From Apteryx mantelli (Eukaryota > Chordata > Aves > Apterygiformes > Apterygidae), in assembly GCF_036417845.1 (NCBI RefSeq), contig NW_027118693.1, positions 5,156,001-5,220,000 on the forward strand: a stretch of DNA of 64,000 bases, in the 5' to 3' direction. The notes under the pieces were generated by a model. That model ran no database searches. It saw only the letters and a program-made list of their open reading frames with translations, and was not told where the DNA came from. Position numbers and translations under genes: made by a program. Shown here piece after piece: positions 10,291-21,401 of the stretch (position 1 is its first letter; every line of letters begins with the position of its first letter).

Positions 10291-11656
10291 CATTTCAGCT
10301 GCAGTTAAGGCGCCAGCCCTGTGGGTCCTCCATGGTGCTTTCTTCACGGCAGTGAGAAGCCTCAATCCCCTTCCAACCTGTGAGGCTCCTGGCAATGCAT
10401 TTCATCAGGCTGGGGAATGAGCTGACTCTCTCTTAAGGAGAGTCCCTTTAGAGGACCTGTGACTGTTTCTCTTGGGTATCCTGTCAAGCTGCAAGCTGCC
10501 CTCCAGAAGAGCACAGCTTCACGGTAGCATTTCTGTGATATCTGAGAGTCCTTGGTCTGATCCTGGGAGAGAGAAACTTTGTCACACTCTTCATCACTCT
10601 CTCCACCTCTGGGCTGAAAGAGCAGAATCTGCAAATCTCCACTGTGGAATTGAACTCCTCCACTCCCAGCTCAGTCCACTTTCTTTCTTAGAGGATCTTG
10701 TGAGTGTGCTTCTCCTTTAGCTGGTGAGGTGCAAGCACAGGGCAGTGAGGGGAAAAACTCACTGACAGACCAGGTGCTGTGACCCTGTACAAAGTCACAG
10801 TGAGCCCTTTTTTCCTCTTGGGATGCACAAGTGCTCATGCTGAGAGCAACTGCAATGGCAAAGATTTCCACCCCGTCACACACTGTGCTCCCACAGTGAG
10901 ATGGAGGTATTGAAAAACTAAATAAATATATGGTCAGACTCCTCCACTGAAGATCATTTTCTGGAAAAAATGGGTTTCAAAATGTTGAACTACCCTTCCA
11001 CATCAGGGGTGGATGTAATCTGCTGCAGGATGTGTACATCAGAGCTAGTCACTTCCCATTCCCCGTGCAGTGCCTGGAGGAAGGGTGCAGATGGTAAATT
11101 GGCATGAGGAGAGGGTCTATCTCCCTGGAATGGAGACGTCTAGAAAGGATCAGGTCACCCCTTGCCTTCACTTGAGGGTTTCTCTGCCTTGCTGGAGTGG
11201 GAGCTGGTGTGAGTGATTCAGGTACAGGCACCTCTGCTCAAGAGGGTAAGGCTGGGGGAGATGAATGCCTCACAAGGATCTTCTCTTTCAGGAACAGCTG
11301 GCATGAGGGCTGTACTCAGCTCTCATTATGGGGAAGAGAGATTATTCCCACTGGGTCACTGGATCAAGTCCCCTCCACCCAGCTCATAGCGCCCATCCCC
11401 AGGAATCCCACCACACAGTAGGGTCAGTTTGACGCCTCCATTTACACCTCTGGCAGAGCAGAACTGACTCCTCTGGAGACCATGGGCAGAGGCCCCTGCT
11501 GCGCATGGCACACTCAGCCAGTGCAAACCAGAGCCCCAGAAAGGGAGCTGCACGAAGAGAGAGGAGAGAGGAAATGTGGGGGTTTCTATGAGAAATGGAA
11601 GGGGTTGGGCTCCGAGAAGCCTGCTCTAACTTGTCACTGTCTTTTTCTCCTTGGAC

Positions 11657-11658
11657 AG
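11657..11658 (+). promoter_or_regulatory. Candidate splice acceptor before the OR14 coding exon (copy A)
   Basis: A pyrimidine-rich tract (CTTTTTCTCCTTGGACAG) ends in AG 23 bases before the chosen ATG. It excludes an in-frame upstream ATG at 11595, which would lie in the intron. Copies B and C have similar tracts with AG at the homologous place. Confidence 0.5.
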
Positions 11659-11681
11659 TGCCTCATGCCCAGGGTGAGCAA

Positions 11682-12617
11682 ATGTCCAACAGCAGCTCCC
11701 TCAATGAGTTCCTCCTCCGGGCGTTCGCCAACACGCGGGAGCTGCAGCTCTTGCACTTCTCACTCTTCCTGGGCATCTACCTGGCTGCCCTCCTGGGCAA
11801 CGGCCTCATCATCACAGCCATAGCCTGCGACCACCACCTCCACACCCCCATGTACTTCTTCCTCCTCAACCTCTCCCTCCTCGACCTTGGCACCATCTCT
11901 GCCACTGTCCCCAAATCCATGGCCAATTCCCTGAGCAACACCAGGGCCATTTCCTACTCAGGATGTGCTGCCCAGGTCTTTTTCTCCTTTTTCTTATGCT
12001 CAGCAGAGTTTTATCTCCTCACCATCATGGCATATGACCGCTATGTTGCCATCTGCAGACCCCTGCACTACGGGACCCTCATGGGCAGCAGCGCTTGTGC
12101 CAAAATGGCAGCAGCTGTCTGGGCCACTGGTTTTCTTAATGCTCTCCTGCACACTGCAAACACATTTTCAGTTACATTCTGCCAAGGCAATGTCGTGGAG
12201 CAGTTCTTCTGTGAAGTCCCCCAGATCCTCAAGCTCTCCTGCTCAGACTCCTACATCAGGGACACTGCGGCTCTTGTGATTAGCGCCTGGTTAGGCTTTG
12301 GGTGTTTTGTTTTTATTTTGCTGTCCTATGTGCAGGTCTTCACAGTCGTGCTGAGGATCCCCTCTGAGCAGGGCCGGCACAAAGCCTTTTCCATGTGCCT
12401 CCCGCACCTGGCTGTGGTCTCCCTCTTTGTCAGCACTACAGCATTTGCCTACCTGAAGCCCTCCTCCCTCTCCTCCCCAGCTCTGGATCTGGTGGTGGCT
12501 GTTCTGTACGCGGTGCTGCCTCCAGCTGTGAACCCCCTCATCTACAGCTTGAGGAACAAGGAGCTCAAGGAGGCACTGAGGAAACTGATTCAGCTGGTAC
12601 TAGTTCAGCAGCAATAG
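11682..12617 (+). CDS. Olfactory receptor, OR14-like (gamma-c clade), copy A
   Basis: A 311-codon OR with all landmarks: NSS glycosylation site at residues 3-5, TM1 GNGLI, HTPMYFFLLNLSLLD into TM2, IMAYDRYVAICRPLHY after TM3, FFCEVPQILKLSCSD in ECL2, RHKAFSMCLPHLAVVS into TM6 and NPLIYSLRNKELKEAL in TM7/C-tail. The QFFCE-PQILKLSCSD and RHKAFS-CLPHL signatures are typical of the bird-expanded OR14 gamma-c group. An in-frame ATG 29 codons upstream is rejected because both paralogues start here and a splice acceptor lies between. The DRY motif and NPxxY are intact, so this copy is the most canonical of the three. Expected function is odorant reception. Confidence 0.94.
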   Translation: MSNSSSLNEFLLRAFANTRELQLLHFSLFLGIYLAALLGNGLIITAIACDHHLHTPMYFFLLNLSLLDLGTISATVPKSMANSLSNTRAISYSGCAAQVFFSFFLCSAEFYLLTIMAYDRYVAICRPLHYGTLMGSSACAKMAAAVWATGFLNALLHTANTFSVTFCQGNVVEQFFCEVPQILKLSCSDSYIRDTAALVISAWLGFGCFVFILLSYVQVFTVVLRIPSEQGRHKAFSMCLPHLAVVSLFVSTTAFAYLKPSSLSSPALDLVVAVLYAVLPPAVNPLIYSLRNKELKEALRKLIQLVLVQQQ

Positions 12618-13580
12618 TTGCCTCTCCTCACAGTGATTTCCAATCTATCTCAGGCAACTCTTGCGGTTTGCGAGTTTTATCTGTGATAGTCATGTTTTTA
12701 CACAAATATCTGAATTCATCCCATTTCTGCAGAAGCACAAACCCTGTCTGCTCCGCTGGCACTGCAAAGCAGCACTGCCAAACTGGGGCCCTGTGGGGAG
12801 CACAAGGGAGGGGAGCAAGGATGGCTGGCCAGGCCAGGATGGACACCCGCCACTTGGGGAGAGGCTCTCTGGGGAGCAGAGTTGTCTCTGGAGAAGAGGA
12901 AAGGAGCAATTGTGTGCTCGTGGTGAGGAATAAATGAAAAGCTCTTTCTGTGTTTGTCATCTGAGGGCAGGATGCTCTGTCACTGGAGTTGCTTGAGGAG
13001 TCTCAGGGCCAGGACTCTTGTGCCGTCCTGAGGAGAGGGGCTGGCACTGAGTGGCTGCAGACAGTCCAGGTTAAGGATCTTCTGGAAATAAGAGTAGGGA
13101 AGACAGGGACTGACCGTCTTCAATTTCCTCGTGCCATTGCTGGCCCCCAGCCCTGGGGCTGATGCGGAGGCTGACACCCCTCTCTGCCCCCAGGAGCTGC
13201 TGTGCCCTTCAGGGGGCTGGGGCTGTTGTGTGAGTGCCGAGAACTCTGCAGCACCCTGTGACGGGCTCTGCTGCAGGGCTACCTCCAGCCTGGGCTGCTC
13301 TGCTGAGCTGGGGTGGGCTGGGGAGAGGGCAGGGGAGGTGGGGAGAGCCTGTGAGGGGCTGGGCTGGGCTGGAAAGGGCCCAGGAGAGGCAAAAGGGCAG
13401 CAGGCAGCTCCTGTGTATGCATGGGCAGTGCGGGAGCACACAGCTGTGTGCTGGCAGGGCAAGTGCAGGTCTCCTGGGAAAGGCACCAGGACGTGGAGGG
13501 TGCAGAAGGGAAGAGCCCAGGGTGTTGCCTGTGTTGCATGGACACCCCGGGGAAGCTGCGCCAGGACCATTGTCCCAGAT

Positions 13581-14022
13581 GCCTGTTGGGGGAAGCTCCC
13601 AGCTATGGGCTGCAGGGCCCCCCTGAAGGAAGCTCACAGCTATGGGCTGCAGGGCACTGCTGGGAGAAGCATACAGCTCTGGGGGAGGGAAGGGACTGCT
13701 GGGGGAAGCTCACAGCTATGGGAGGTCATGGCACCACTGGGGAAGCTCACAGATTTGGGAGTCAGGGCACTGCTGGGGGAAGTTCACAGCTATGGAGAGT
13801 CAGGGTACCCCTGGGGGGACCTCAAAGCTGTGGGGATGTTCAGGTCACTGCTGGGGGAAGCTCAGAGATATAAGGGGGTCAGGGCACTGCTGGGGGAAGT
13901 TCACACCTATGGAGGGTCAGGGTACCCCTGGGGGGAACTCAGAGCTGTGGGGATGTTCAGGTCACTGCTGGGGGAAGCTCAGAGCTATAAGGGGGTCAGG
14001 GCACTGCTGGGGGAAGCTCACC
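13581..14022 (+). repeat. Minisatellite with 39-bp unit and 117-bp higher-order unit
   Basis: Degenerate units of the form GTCAGGGCACTGCTGGGG / GAAGCTCACAGCTATGG recur throughout. In the right part a three-unit block recurs exactly: the phrase GTCAGGGCAC starts at 13761, 13878 and 13995, giving a period of 117 bases (3 x 39). Because the periods are multiples of three, long frames stay open on both strands; that explains the 346-codon plus-strand ORF across it and argues against a real protein. Confidence 0.92.
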
Positions 14023-14029
14023 ACCACCC

Positions 14030-14450
14030 ACTCAGGAAGCCCTGTTGGCCCTCCCGTGCCAGGAGAAGGGGTGCAGTTCTTTCTCCCCTTAGGACCCTTC
14101 CTGACTTCAACTGGGGGGTCCTGAACCCCTTTTGTGCCCCAGGGAAAGAGCCCCACAGAGGGGCACTCTGAGCGCCTTGTCGCTAGTGAGAGGGCAGGGT
14201 TTGGGGGACTCTGAGGCAATGGGAAGGTGTCGAAGTGTCCTTGGGTGTGCAGGGTTTCCTGGGGGGGTCCCTGAGGCCATGAAGGTGGCAGGGAGTGCAG
14301 GGGTGTCACTGAGGCCGTGGGGGTCTGGGGTCCATGGGGAGGAGACAGGCAGATGTCCAGGCTTTGCTAGGACCGGAACTAAAAACAAAGCCCAGCCAGG
14401 AGCAATGAGGGCCTGGAGGGACGAAAGAGGGAGAGGAGGCAAAGACAACT
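14030..14450. other. G-rich stretch, no gene seen
   Basis: Degenerate short repeats such as CTGAGGCCATG / CTGAGGCAATG / CTGAGGCCGTG occur near 14205-14320. It may be older minisatellite sequence; no coding or RNA signal was recognised. Confidence 0.5.
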
Positions 14451-15617
14451 TGGCTGGGATAATGATCATGAGGACGTGTTTGTCGTGGTGGTAAGGCCCA
14501 TCGGTGAAGACTGCCGAGGCTTGTCTGCCCCTTGCACTATCATCCCCTGCTGCTCATCCATGTGAGCACCCAAGGCACTGCCTGGGGAGACCTGCAAAGC
14601 ATCAAGCACAACTACCTGCTCTGTGGGCAACGATCTGGGGACCCGGGAGCCCCAGGCAGTTTTCTCTTTGATCCTGCTAGTAAGGGCGAAGGGCTGGAGG
14701 AGGTAGGGACAGATCCTGTGGGTCAACAACTGGTTGCACAGCTGGTGTTGGCAACAGGGTTGTGGTTGTTATGACCATGGGGCCTTCTCTGAGAATCAAG
14801 GATTGCTTGGAAGACATTGGGTCAGCCTGACCAAGTAGGGCAAAAGCATCTTTGCTACCACCTGGCAAACCTGGTAAGGAGACCTTTACACTGGGAACGA
14901 CAGGAGGGAGAGGATGACCAATAATCAGGCGAGGAAGTGGTGGATCAGGTTGGCAAGGAAAGGCTGTGGGGTGAAGGAAGCCCACCTCGAGCATATCCAC
15001 ATAAATAAGGACATGCCTGCAGGAAAGCATTATGGGGGAAGCTCTCACACCCCTCCTGAGAAATCAGCACAGCTGGCACCTCTCTGAAGTGCTCATACAC
15101 TAATGCCTGCAGCATGGGGAGCAAACACCAGGCATGAGAGGTCTGTGTGCAGCTGCGGACTTTGAGCTCATTGGGATCCCAGAGACACGGTGGGATCACT
15201 CACAGGAGTGGATTGCTGCAATGGATAGACACAGGCTCTTTAAGAAGGACCGGTGGGCAAGGCAAGGAGGGGGAGTTGTCCTTCATGTGAGAGAGCAGCT
15301 CGAATGAGCCAGTGGAGAGCTTATGGGTCAGGGTTATCAGGCAGAGCAACGTGGGTGACATTGCGCTGGGTGTCACCTTCAGACACCTGATCAGGAAGAA
15401 GACACAGACGAGGCCTTCTTCAGACATCTGGAAGAAGTCTCGCATTTGCAAGCCCTGGTCCTCATAAGGGGGGACCTTAACCACCCCGATATCTGCTGGA
15501 GGGACAACACAGCAGGGCACAAGGAATCCGGGAGGTTTCTGGAGTGCATTGATGACAATGTCCTGACAAAGGTCACCGAGGAGCTGATGAGGAGAGGTGA
15601 TCTGCTAGCAATAAAGA
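14451..15617 (+). mobile_element. CR1 5' part: ORF1 esterase-like segment followed by ORF2 endonuclease
   Basis: The first part (about 14460-14960) reads like CR1 ORF1, whose C-terminal region is an SGNH/GDSL-type esterase domain: LLIHVSTQGTAWGDLQSIKHNY is the equivalent of the IHVGTND block, and further on come GQQLVAQLV and a remnant of the H-L-T-K-W block near 14820. The second part (about 15170-15610) is ORF2 endonuclease: VESLWVRV, then ALVLIRGDLNHPDICWRD, and RFLECIDDNVLTKVTEE. Several frameshifts make it inactive. The upstream CR1 half is seldom preserved because CR1 copies are usually 5'-truncated. The piece ends abruptly at about 15617 where inverted minisatellite sequence begins. 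Confidence 0.82.
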
Positions 15618-15752
15618 TCACAGCTGCTAGCTTCCCCACAGTGCCTGACCTCCCCCCAGCACAGCTGCTGTGAGCTTCCGCAGAGAGTGCCCTCAGCCCC
15701 CACTGCTGTCAGCTTCCCCCAGTGGTGCTCTGACCCCCCAAAGCTGCCATCT
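15618..15752 (-). repeat. Inverted relic of the 13.6-14.0 kb minisatellite
   Basis: On the minus strand this reads as three to four degenerate units (CACTGGGGGAAGCTGACAGC, GCGGAAGCTCACAGCAG and so on) of the same family as 13581-14022. The CR1 5' fragment therefore lies between two oppositely oriented patches of one minisatellite. Confidence 0.78.
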
Positions 15753-15915
15753 TTCCCTGACGCTACCACATGCCCTGTGTTTTCCAGGAGAAATTTCCCA
15801 CCGCAGCCTCCATACCCTGGCTGGCTGCCAAAACAGCCCTTGCAGCTGCCCCCAAAATGGCCAGAGTGAAGCGTCTCCATCATCCAGCCCAAAGCTGGAG
15901 AGCAAGGCAGCGGCA

Positions 15916-15948
<33 letters not shown>

Positions 15949-15950
15949 CG
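15916..15950. repeat. (GT)n/(GC)n dinucleotide microsatellite
   Basis: About twelve GT units pass into GCGCGCGTGCG and then a run of G. This alternating purine-pyrimidine tract could form Z-DNA. Confidence 0.95.
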
Positions 15951-15959
15951 CTGGGGGGG

Positions 15960-17610
15960 GCAGGGGAGCGGGGCGGTCAGGCCAGTCTCTCCCCTTTAGT
16001 AAAGCAACTGCAATGAACACGCTGACCAGTGTGTCCAGGGCAGAGCTCTGGGAGCCAGGACACATCCCAGGCACCCGCTGCCTCCACCAGCAGAACGGAC
16101 ACAAAATGCAGTCCCTCCTGCTCCTCAAGAGACAAGCCAGAGGAGCCGTCTCCAGCCTCAGGCGATCCAAGAGCAGGACTGCAGGTGGCCAGATGTCATG
16201 AAATTCAGCAGAAGGGACCAGCTCCAGCCTTGGCTGAGACACAAAAGCAGGTTTCCTTGTTCTATCAGGAAACTGCTTTGAACCAATTCTTCTGGCCATC
16301 ACCCCTGCTAGAGCAAAGCCAAGCACGTCGGTGCCCATTGGCCTCCAAGGTGCTTGTGCCTGTGCTGCCCCACCTCATGCGCTCGCCTGGTTGCCTAGTT
16401 ATGATGTCCCAGTCTCTGATGTCACAGTGGCTGGTGACCACCGGAGGAGATGGTCAGGTTCTGACGGGCTCAGTTGTCTGCCTTCCCTCCACCTTTCAAG
16501 TCAGGCTTGCTTTAGTGCATTGCCTGCAAGGTGTACTGGGAAGAACCCCATCTGAGCAGCCTCTGGTACGGAAAGCAATCTGAAGAAGGCAAAGTCCCTG
16601 TTATCTGGAGACGTCAGCTGCTGTGCAAATAGCTGTAAGTAGCACAGATGGTTGCAAAGGGAAAGTCTTGACACTGGGGATACCTGTAGCTGTTTGAGAC
16701 TGGAGGGCATTTTCATATTTGCAGCGTGCTTGGAGGGTGAAATGCTCTTCACAGTCCTCCTGGGACACATTTCCTGGGGCTGCTGCTTGGTGCAGCAATG
16801 GTTTTCCTGTGGGAAACACTACAATCTTTGTGGAAGGTAAATTTCACACAGAAACCTGAGCAGCTTCACGTCTTGCCCAGCAGCATCTCTAAGCTGGCAG
16901 AGGAGGTGGCCTTGGATGGTACTTATAAGTTGTGGCTTCACTGAGGTGCTCCTCAGGTGCAGATAATCCCCCCCAACCTCAGAACCCATTATTTTGGGTC
17001 CTCACCATCTCTTGCAGCCTCCCCCACCTGCTACCTTCCCCTGAGAGGTGCACACCATATACCTCAGCCTGGCACAGACACACACCACCGTGCCTCTCCT
17101 CACCCCTCCCCGCTCTGTGCACTCTCTGCACCTCTTTCTGCACGGCCTCTACCACACACGCATGTGTTTATGCAGGACCATGAATCCCTACCAGGCAAGA
17201 GAGCATGAGATTCTGTCTGCCTTGCATCTCTTCTCTCAGTCAATTGACCAAAATCGGAGAGGGGAAAGGAGAGTCTTGCAAATAAAGCTTGGAGTTGGCT
17301 GCACCTCACACTGTGGCCTGGGACCCATCGTATTTCCCATGTCTTCAAAAGGGGACCAAACAACTGTTCTATCCCATGTGGGGCAGTGCATCCATACATC
17401 TGCAAGGTAGAAATCTGCAAGTGGAAGGCAAGAAGGGAATGGGAAGGGTCTTCATTGTACTGACTGTGATACCGTGAATCTAGCCCTTTCCCAGAGCATG
17501 GTTACTCCCTGCAGCAGCTTCACAACGGAGCCATAGCACCAATCCCAACCTGAGGGCTGTAGTCAGTGATCGACTTTGCAGGGGCTCCAAGCGATGGGTT
17601 TTCCAGCCTT
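15960..17610. other. Unassigned stretch between CR1/minisatellite and arm B
   Basis: No OR, CR1 or LTR sequence recognised. Open frames up to 184 codons (16029-16583 plus) lack motifs. I see no supportable gene. Confidence 0.5.
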
Positions 17611-17626
17611 TCCAGTCTCCTCCTGA

Positions 17627-18214
17627 ATGACCCTCTGCTTTGCTCCTTCACGGCGAGACATGTCCTGCCACAAGGCCAGTGCCTGGAGAGCCCAGTTTAG
17701 ACTGCCGGCCCATGGGGGATGCCAGGACCCACAGGAGTCATGCTGGGACAGAGACCTTTCCTCTGGGAGTGTTCATAAGAGGAACACCGTGCAGGAGGCC
17801 AAAGAGGAGCAGCATGCTCCCCTTTCCCCCTCCCACCTGGCTGCGGAGGAATTCGCCAACTTCATCGACTTCCTCACCGACAGGGGTGTGTTTAACAGCC
17901 TCCGGACAGTCCTAGAAGAAACCACCCAGAAAATAAAGGAGGTCAGGGTGGCATATGGAGAGCTCAACTGCAGCCCAGAGACTGAGTCTCCAAGGTGTTC
18001 CTGTCAGAGCGAGAGGATCCATTTCCGCTCCTGCCACTACCCTGCCTCCTCCAGCTTGGGAGGGGACTGGGAAAAGCAGTTCATGGCCAGAGTCGGGCAG
18101 AACCCACAGTGGAGCATGCTGGACACCTCTGCTGCCCAGATTGCATGCAGGAAGGAGAGGAAGAGGACAGAGGAAGCGGTGAGGGTTTGCCACCCAAAGG
18201 TCTCTCTCTTTTAA
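17627..18214 (+). CDS. Unassigned ORF, possible exon of an unknown gene
   Basis: A 195-codon frame that I cannot assign to a family. Its middle (residues about 65-115) is hydrophilic and could be helical, with text such as EEFANFIDFLTDRGVF and EETTQKIKEVRVAYGE; this looks more protein-like than the surrounding frames. There is a good donor-like GGTGAGG near 18178 and pyrimidine-rich AG sites upstream (for example near 17611), so it could be an internal exon rather than a full gene. It lies just outside arm B and has no second copy in the window, so duplication gives no help. It may equally be chance. Confidence 0.25.
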   Translation: MTLCFAPSRRDMSCHKASAWRAQFRLPAHGGCQDPQESCWDRDLSSGSVHKRNTVQEAKEEQHAPLSPSHLAAEEFANFIDFLTDRGVFNSLRTVLEETTQKIKEVRVAYGELNCSPETESPRCSCQSERIHFRSCHYPASSSLGGDWEKQFMARVGQNPQWSMLDTSAAQIACRKERKRTEEAVRVCHPKVSLF

Positions 18215-18774
18215 ATCTCGGTGCCCTGGGCCTTTTCCCAGACTGGAAAGCCACAAAGAACATGATCCAATTTGATTGGAAACTAAACGTATAGTGTTGT
18301 GTAGAGATAACATGCACCAAAATCTCAACATTATCCCTTCCCTGTGAGAGCTGCATGCGCTTGTACACATGACCAGCTCTGTGTAATGTCCTCCTCTGCA
18401 CCCAACAGTAAGTATTTGGGGTGTAAGGGAGTGAGAGAGGAAGAAGGTGGTAAATTTCTCTTCTTGGCTTTCGTCACTTGAAAGCTGAAGCCCAGCATGG
18501 GCAGAAGGCACTTTTGTTAAAGGTGTGTGCCTTGCAAAGGATGCTTATAGTACTGGGCCTTACCTCCTCTTTGGGCTACAGCGAGGCCCTGGGGGATCTG
18601 GCAAAGGCCCTTCTACACAGAAGCCCTCACCCCACAACGACTCGAGCAGAAGCTTCAGGCTCATACACTGTGAGCACATCCCCAGAGAACAAACCTGGTG
18701 CTATAAGCAGGACAAATGCGTGGGGCTAGATCCTGGAAGAAGAGCAAGTACAGAGCCTGTCTCTGTGCCCATGG

Positions 18775-18890
18775 TCCTTCCATTCATGGAGTGGCAGAGG
18801 AGTTTTGGTGGGAAGGGACCTCTGGAGGTCTCCCGTCCAACCTCCCATGCCAAGCAGGGCTGGCTGGAGCCCTACGGTCTTGCCTGGTGA
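18775..18890 (-). mobile_element. CR1 3'-end fragment
   Basis: The plus strand shows the complement of the familiar avian CR1 3' end: GTGGGAAGGGACCTCTGGAG followed by GTCCAACCTCCCATGCCAAG. The duplicate is at 59000-59100 on the plus strand. Similarity between arms B and C ends only some 25-60 bases beyond it. Confidence 0.75.
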
Positions 18891-21360
18891 TCACTGGGCT
18901 GTGCCTGATGCCGGTTACCATCCCCAAACTTGCTCTGTTCCTCTTGTCTGGGCACTGCAGGACAGAACCTCTCGCCAGTGGGTCACTGCCCTGCCTGCCT
19001 TGCCGCCACACTTGGCTCCCAGATCCCCTTCCCATACGCAGCAGCTCCGCTCTTGCTGCTCCTGACAGCACACTCTTGGTAGCAGCAACCCAGTCACAAA
19101 CGGTGCATAAACACTTGAGCTGTGATACAGAAAGCCCTGCTCTCCTAACTGCCCATCGTAAAACCAGACCCAAGGGGCTGCCTTCACTTTTTCATCCAGA
19201 TAACACTCTGTGCAGTGGTACCTGCATAGCGGTTCAAACCAAATAACTCCTTTTGACTGCAGTGCATAGGTATGTCTGAGGTAGAGATGGGGAGTCAGGT
19301 CAGCAGGACGGGGACTGCGTTGGGTGAGGGCCTGAGAGGTGCAGGGCCAGGCACAGGCATGTCCACAGCGTAACTCAGGCCAGGCCCAAGGACAAGGGCA
19401 GCAGCTCCCCGGCAAGGGGGAGGAGGCCCCGCAATGACACCCATCACTCTCTGTCTCCCCTGCTCTTGTGTCCAGCAGATCCCCCTCCCTGTCTGCCTGC
19501 AGACCCTCCATGCCCACCCCGCTGACCAGCACAGCACGAGAGCCCTGGCCCTGCAGCCCCTCCGGCACCTCCTGCTGCCGCAGGGACAGAGCAGCCTGCC
19601 CCGAGCTGCGGCGCAGAGAAACCTGTTTCTCGTTCTCATTTTCCATCGCTGAATGCTGCCCTGCTTTTCTCCTGGGACATCCCTGCTCCCCACAGAGCTT
19701 TTCCCCACGTGCGAATGTCCACGCTGGCCTGTCCAGCCCTGCCTGCACCCTTCCCTGGTGCTCCCCGCAGGGCCCCACGCTGACACTGCTGCTCTGCAGC
19801 GTGAGCGAACTGTGGGGCCACAGGGGAACTCCTGACTCGGCACTGGCCATGCTGCTCAGGTGGCAAGAGGGCCCAGCCACACAGGCATCACCACCACTGA
19901 CATTGCTGGCACTTGCCTGTGATCATGGACAGTGCTCAGAGTGACCCCCAGGTGTCTGCAATGGCAGGAGATGTGTTTGGGTGGGCACTAACTCCAGCCT
20001 GTGGTGTTTCACGGAGGGTGCACGAATCCCTCTCCAGTCCCCCTTCCCGGTCCTCCAGGGTCCCCACTGCCTCTCCGCGGGTTGCAGAGCCTTCCTTTCC
20101 CTGGGCATACCTGGATTTAGTGCTGTACATTCTGGTTACTCCACCATGGACTGTCTCTCACTTTGTGAGGCTCCACTCACTGCCCACCCACAGGCACACA
20201 TTGTCCCCTGAGCTCTCCTGGGGGTTCAGATTCCCCTCCAGAAGTGTGGCCATCTGCCATCAGCACTGTCACCTGTGCGATAGCCCTGGGTGGGCAACTC
20301 AGAGACCATTCTCCATCTCCACTGGCACTGGTCACTGGGGAATGAGCCCCAAATCCAATCCGTGGTCCCTAACAGATCACTTGGAGACTCTGAGCTTGTT
20401 CTCCAGAGCCCACGGAGTTCACAAGCAGAACAGCAAGCCCTTTTGTGGTGCAATCCCTTGGGAGTATTCTTGACTCCCCCTTCTGAAGAAAGGCCAGACT
20501 TCAGGCACATCACAGAGGAGATCCCCTTTTATTATAGAAATGTTGCTCTGGAGACCAGCTCTGGCATAAAGGTGCTCAAAGCCTGCTCCTGCCTGTCTTC
20601 ACAGGAATGCACAGGGAAGCACAATGCTACCACCACCACGTTAGGAGAGCGCTTAGCCCATATAGCCACACTAGAGCACAGCAGGACCAGGTGGAAATAG
20701 GGAGAATAGCCCTGGAAGGAGAAAGTCCTGCTGGCTTTGCTGGATGTGTCTCCAGGAAAGCTGCTGGTCCCATGCAAAGGCTGCAACCCAGAAATTCCTG
20801 CTGTGGCAGTGGGGGGATGGTTGTGAGGAGCACAGGCTCTGTCCCCACAAGCTGTGTCTGGACTCTCCTCCCCTCCCCTCCTCTCCGCTCCTGCTCTGCT
20901 TTGAGTGTTGGAGCAGTGTAGAGGCAAGGGACCAACCCACAGTGACAGCTGGCTGCCAGCCTTGCAGAAGAGGACGGTGGAATCACAGTCCGACTGTGGC
21001 CAGGGGAGCTGAGCTCTCCTAATGGACATGGGACCCATGGTCTCAGCCCACCTGTGCTCATCCGAGCCTGACTCTCTTCCCCTGAACTCCCTCAGTATCA
21101 GTGCCGAAAGCGACACTGCAAAGGGAAACTCCCCTCATTGCACTGGGGGCATCTGAGGGAGCTCAGACTAGCGGGCTCTGAGGTTCCCCCATCTCTGCTG
21201 ATGAAGGGGGAAGCCTGGCTTCCTGCTTCAACACGGTCTCTGCGTCAGATTCAGATGAGAGTTTCCGGAGGAGAGGTGGCATGAAGCAAACAATTATTCT
21301 TTTAACAATGATGTAAAAGAGAAAAGTAGGAAAGAAAGACCAGAACACAGAGCCTTGATG
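18891..21360. other. 3' flank of OR14 copy B, no gene supported
   Basis: Duplicated in C (about 56600-58990). A minus-strand frame of 321 codons at 18915-19880 and its partner at 58002-58961 are long, but several overlapping frames of 130-195 codons exist on the opposite strand of the same GC-rich DNA, no domain is visible, and copy A (12750-13080) does not keep it. I take it as non-coding. Confidence 0.55.
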
Positions 21361-21401
21361 TCAGATACCCTGCGAATGATGAGTGGATGCACGTGGGACA
21401 G

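Larger units (their letters stand above)
7500..13100 (+). repeat. OR14 unit, copy A (diverged paralogue of B and C)
   Basis: Flanks and gene align with B (reverse orientation, about 21360-26100) and C (about 52930-56600): for example the block at 8560-8960 matches 52940-53330, and 7510-8150 matches B 25440-26100 but is missing from C. Downstream of the OR, 12750-13080 matches about 58060-58400. By eye it is much more diverged than B is from C. Internally it carries a palindromic rearrangement at 9600-10290 that B and C lack. Confidence 0.85.

Noticed and set aside
11595-11681. 29-codon N-terminal extension of OR14 copy A
   Set aside because: A splice acceptor lies within it, paralogues start at the later ATG, and OR N-termini are short.
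13131-14171. 346-codon ORF through the minisatellite
   Set aside because: Open because the repeat period is a multiple of three; other frames on both strands are open as well, and the N-terminal part shows no domain.
18915-19880. 321-codon ORF, also open in the duplicate at 58002-58961
   Set aside because: The copies are nearly identical DNA, so shared openness is not independent evidence. Long overlapping frames on the other strand and lack of motifs point to GC-rich composition; copy A does not keep it.
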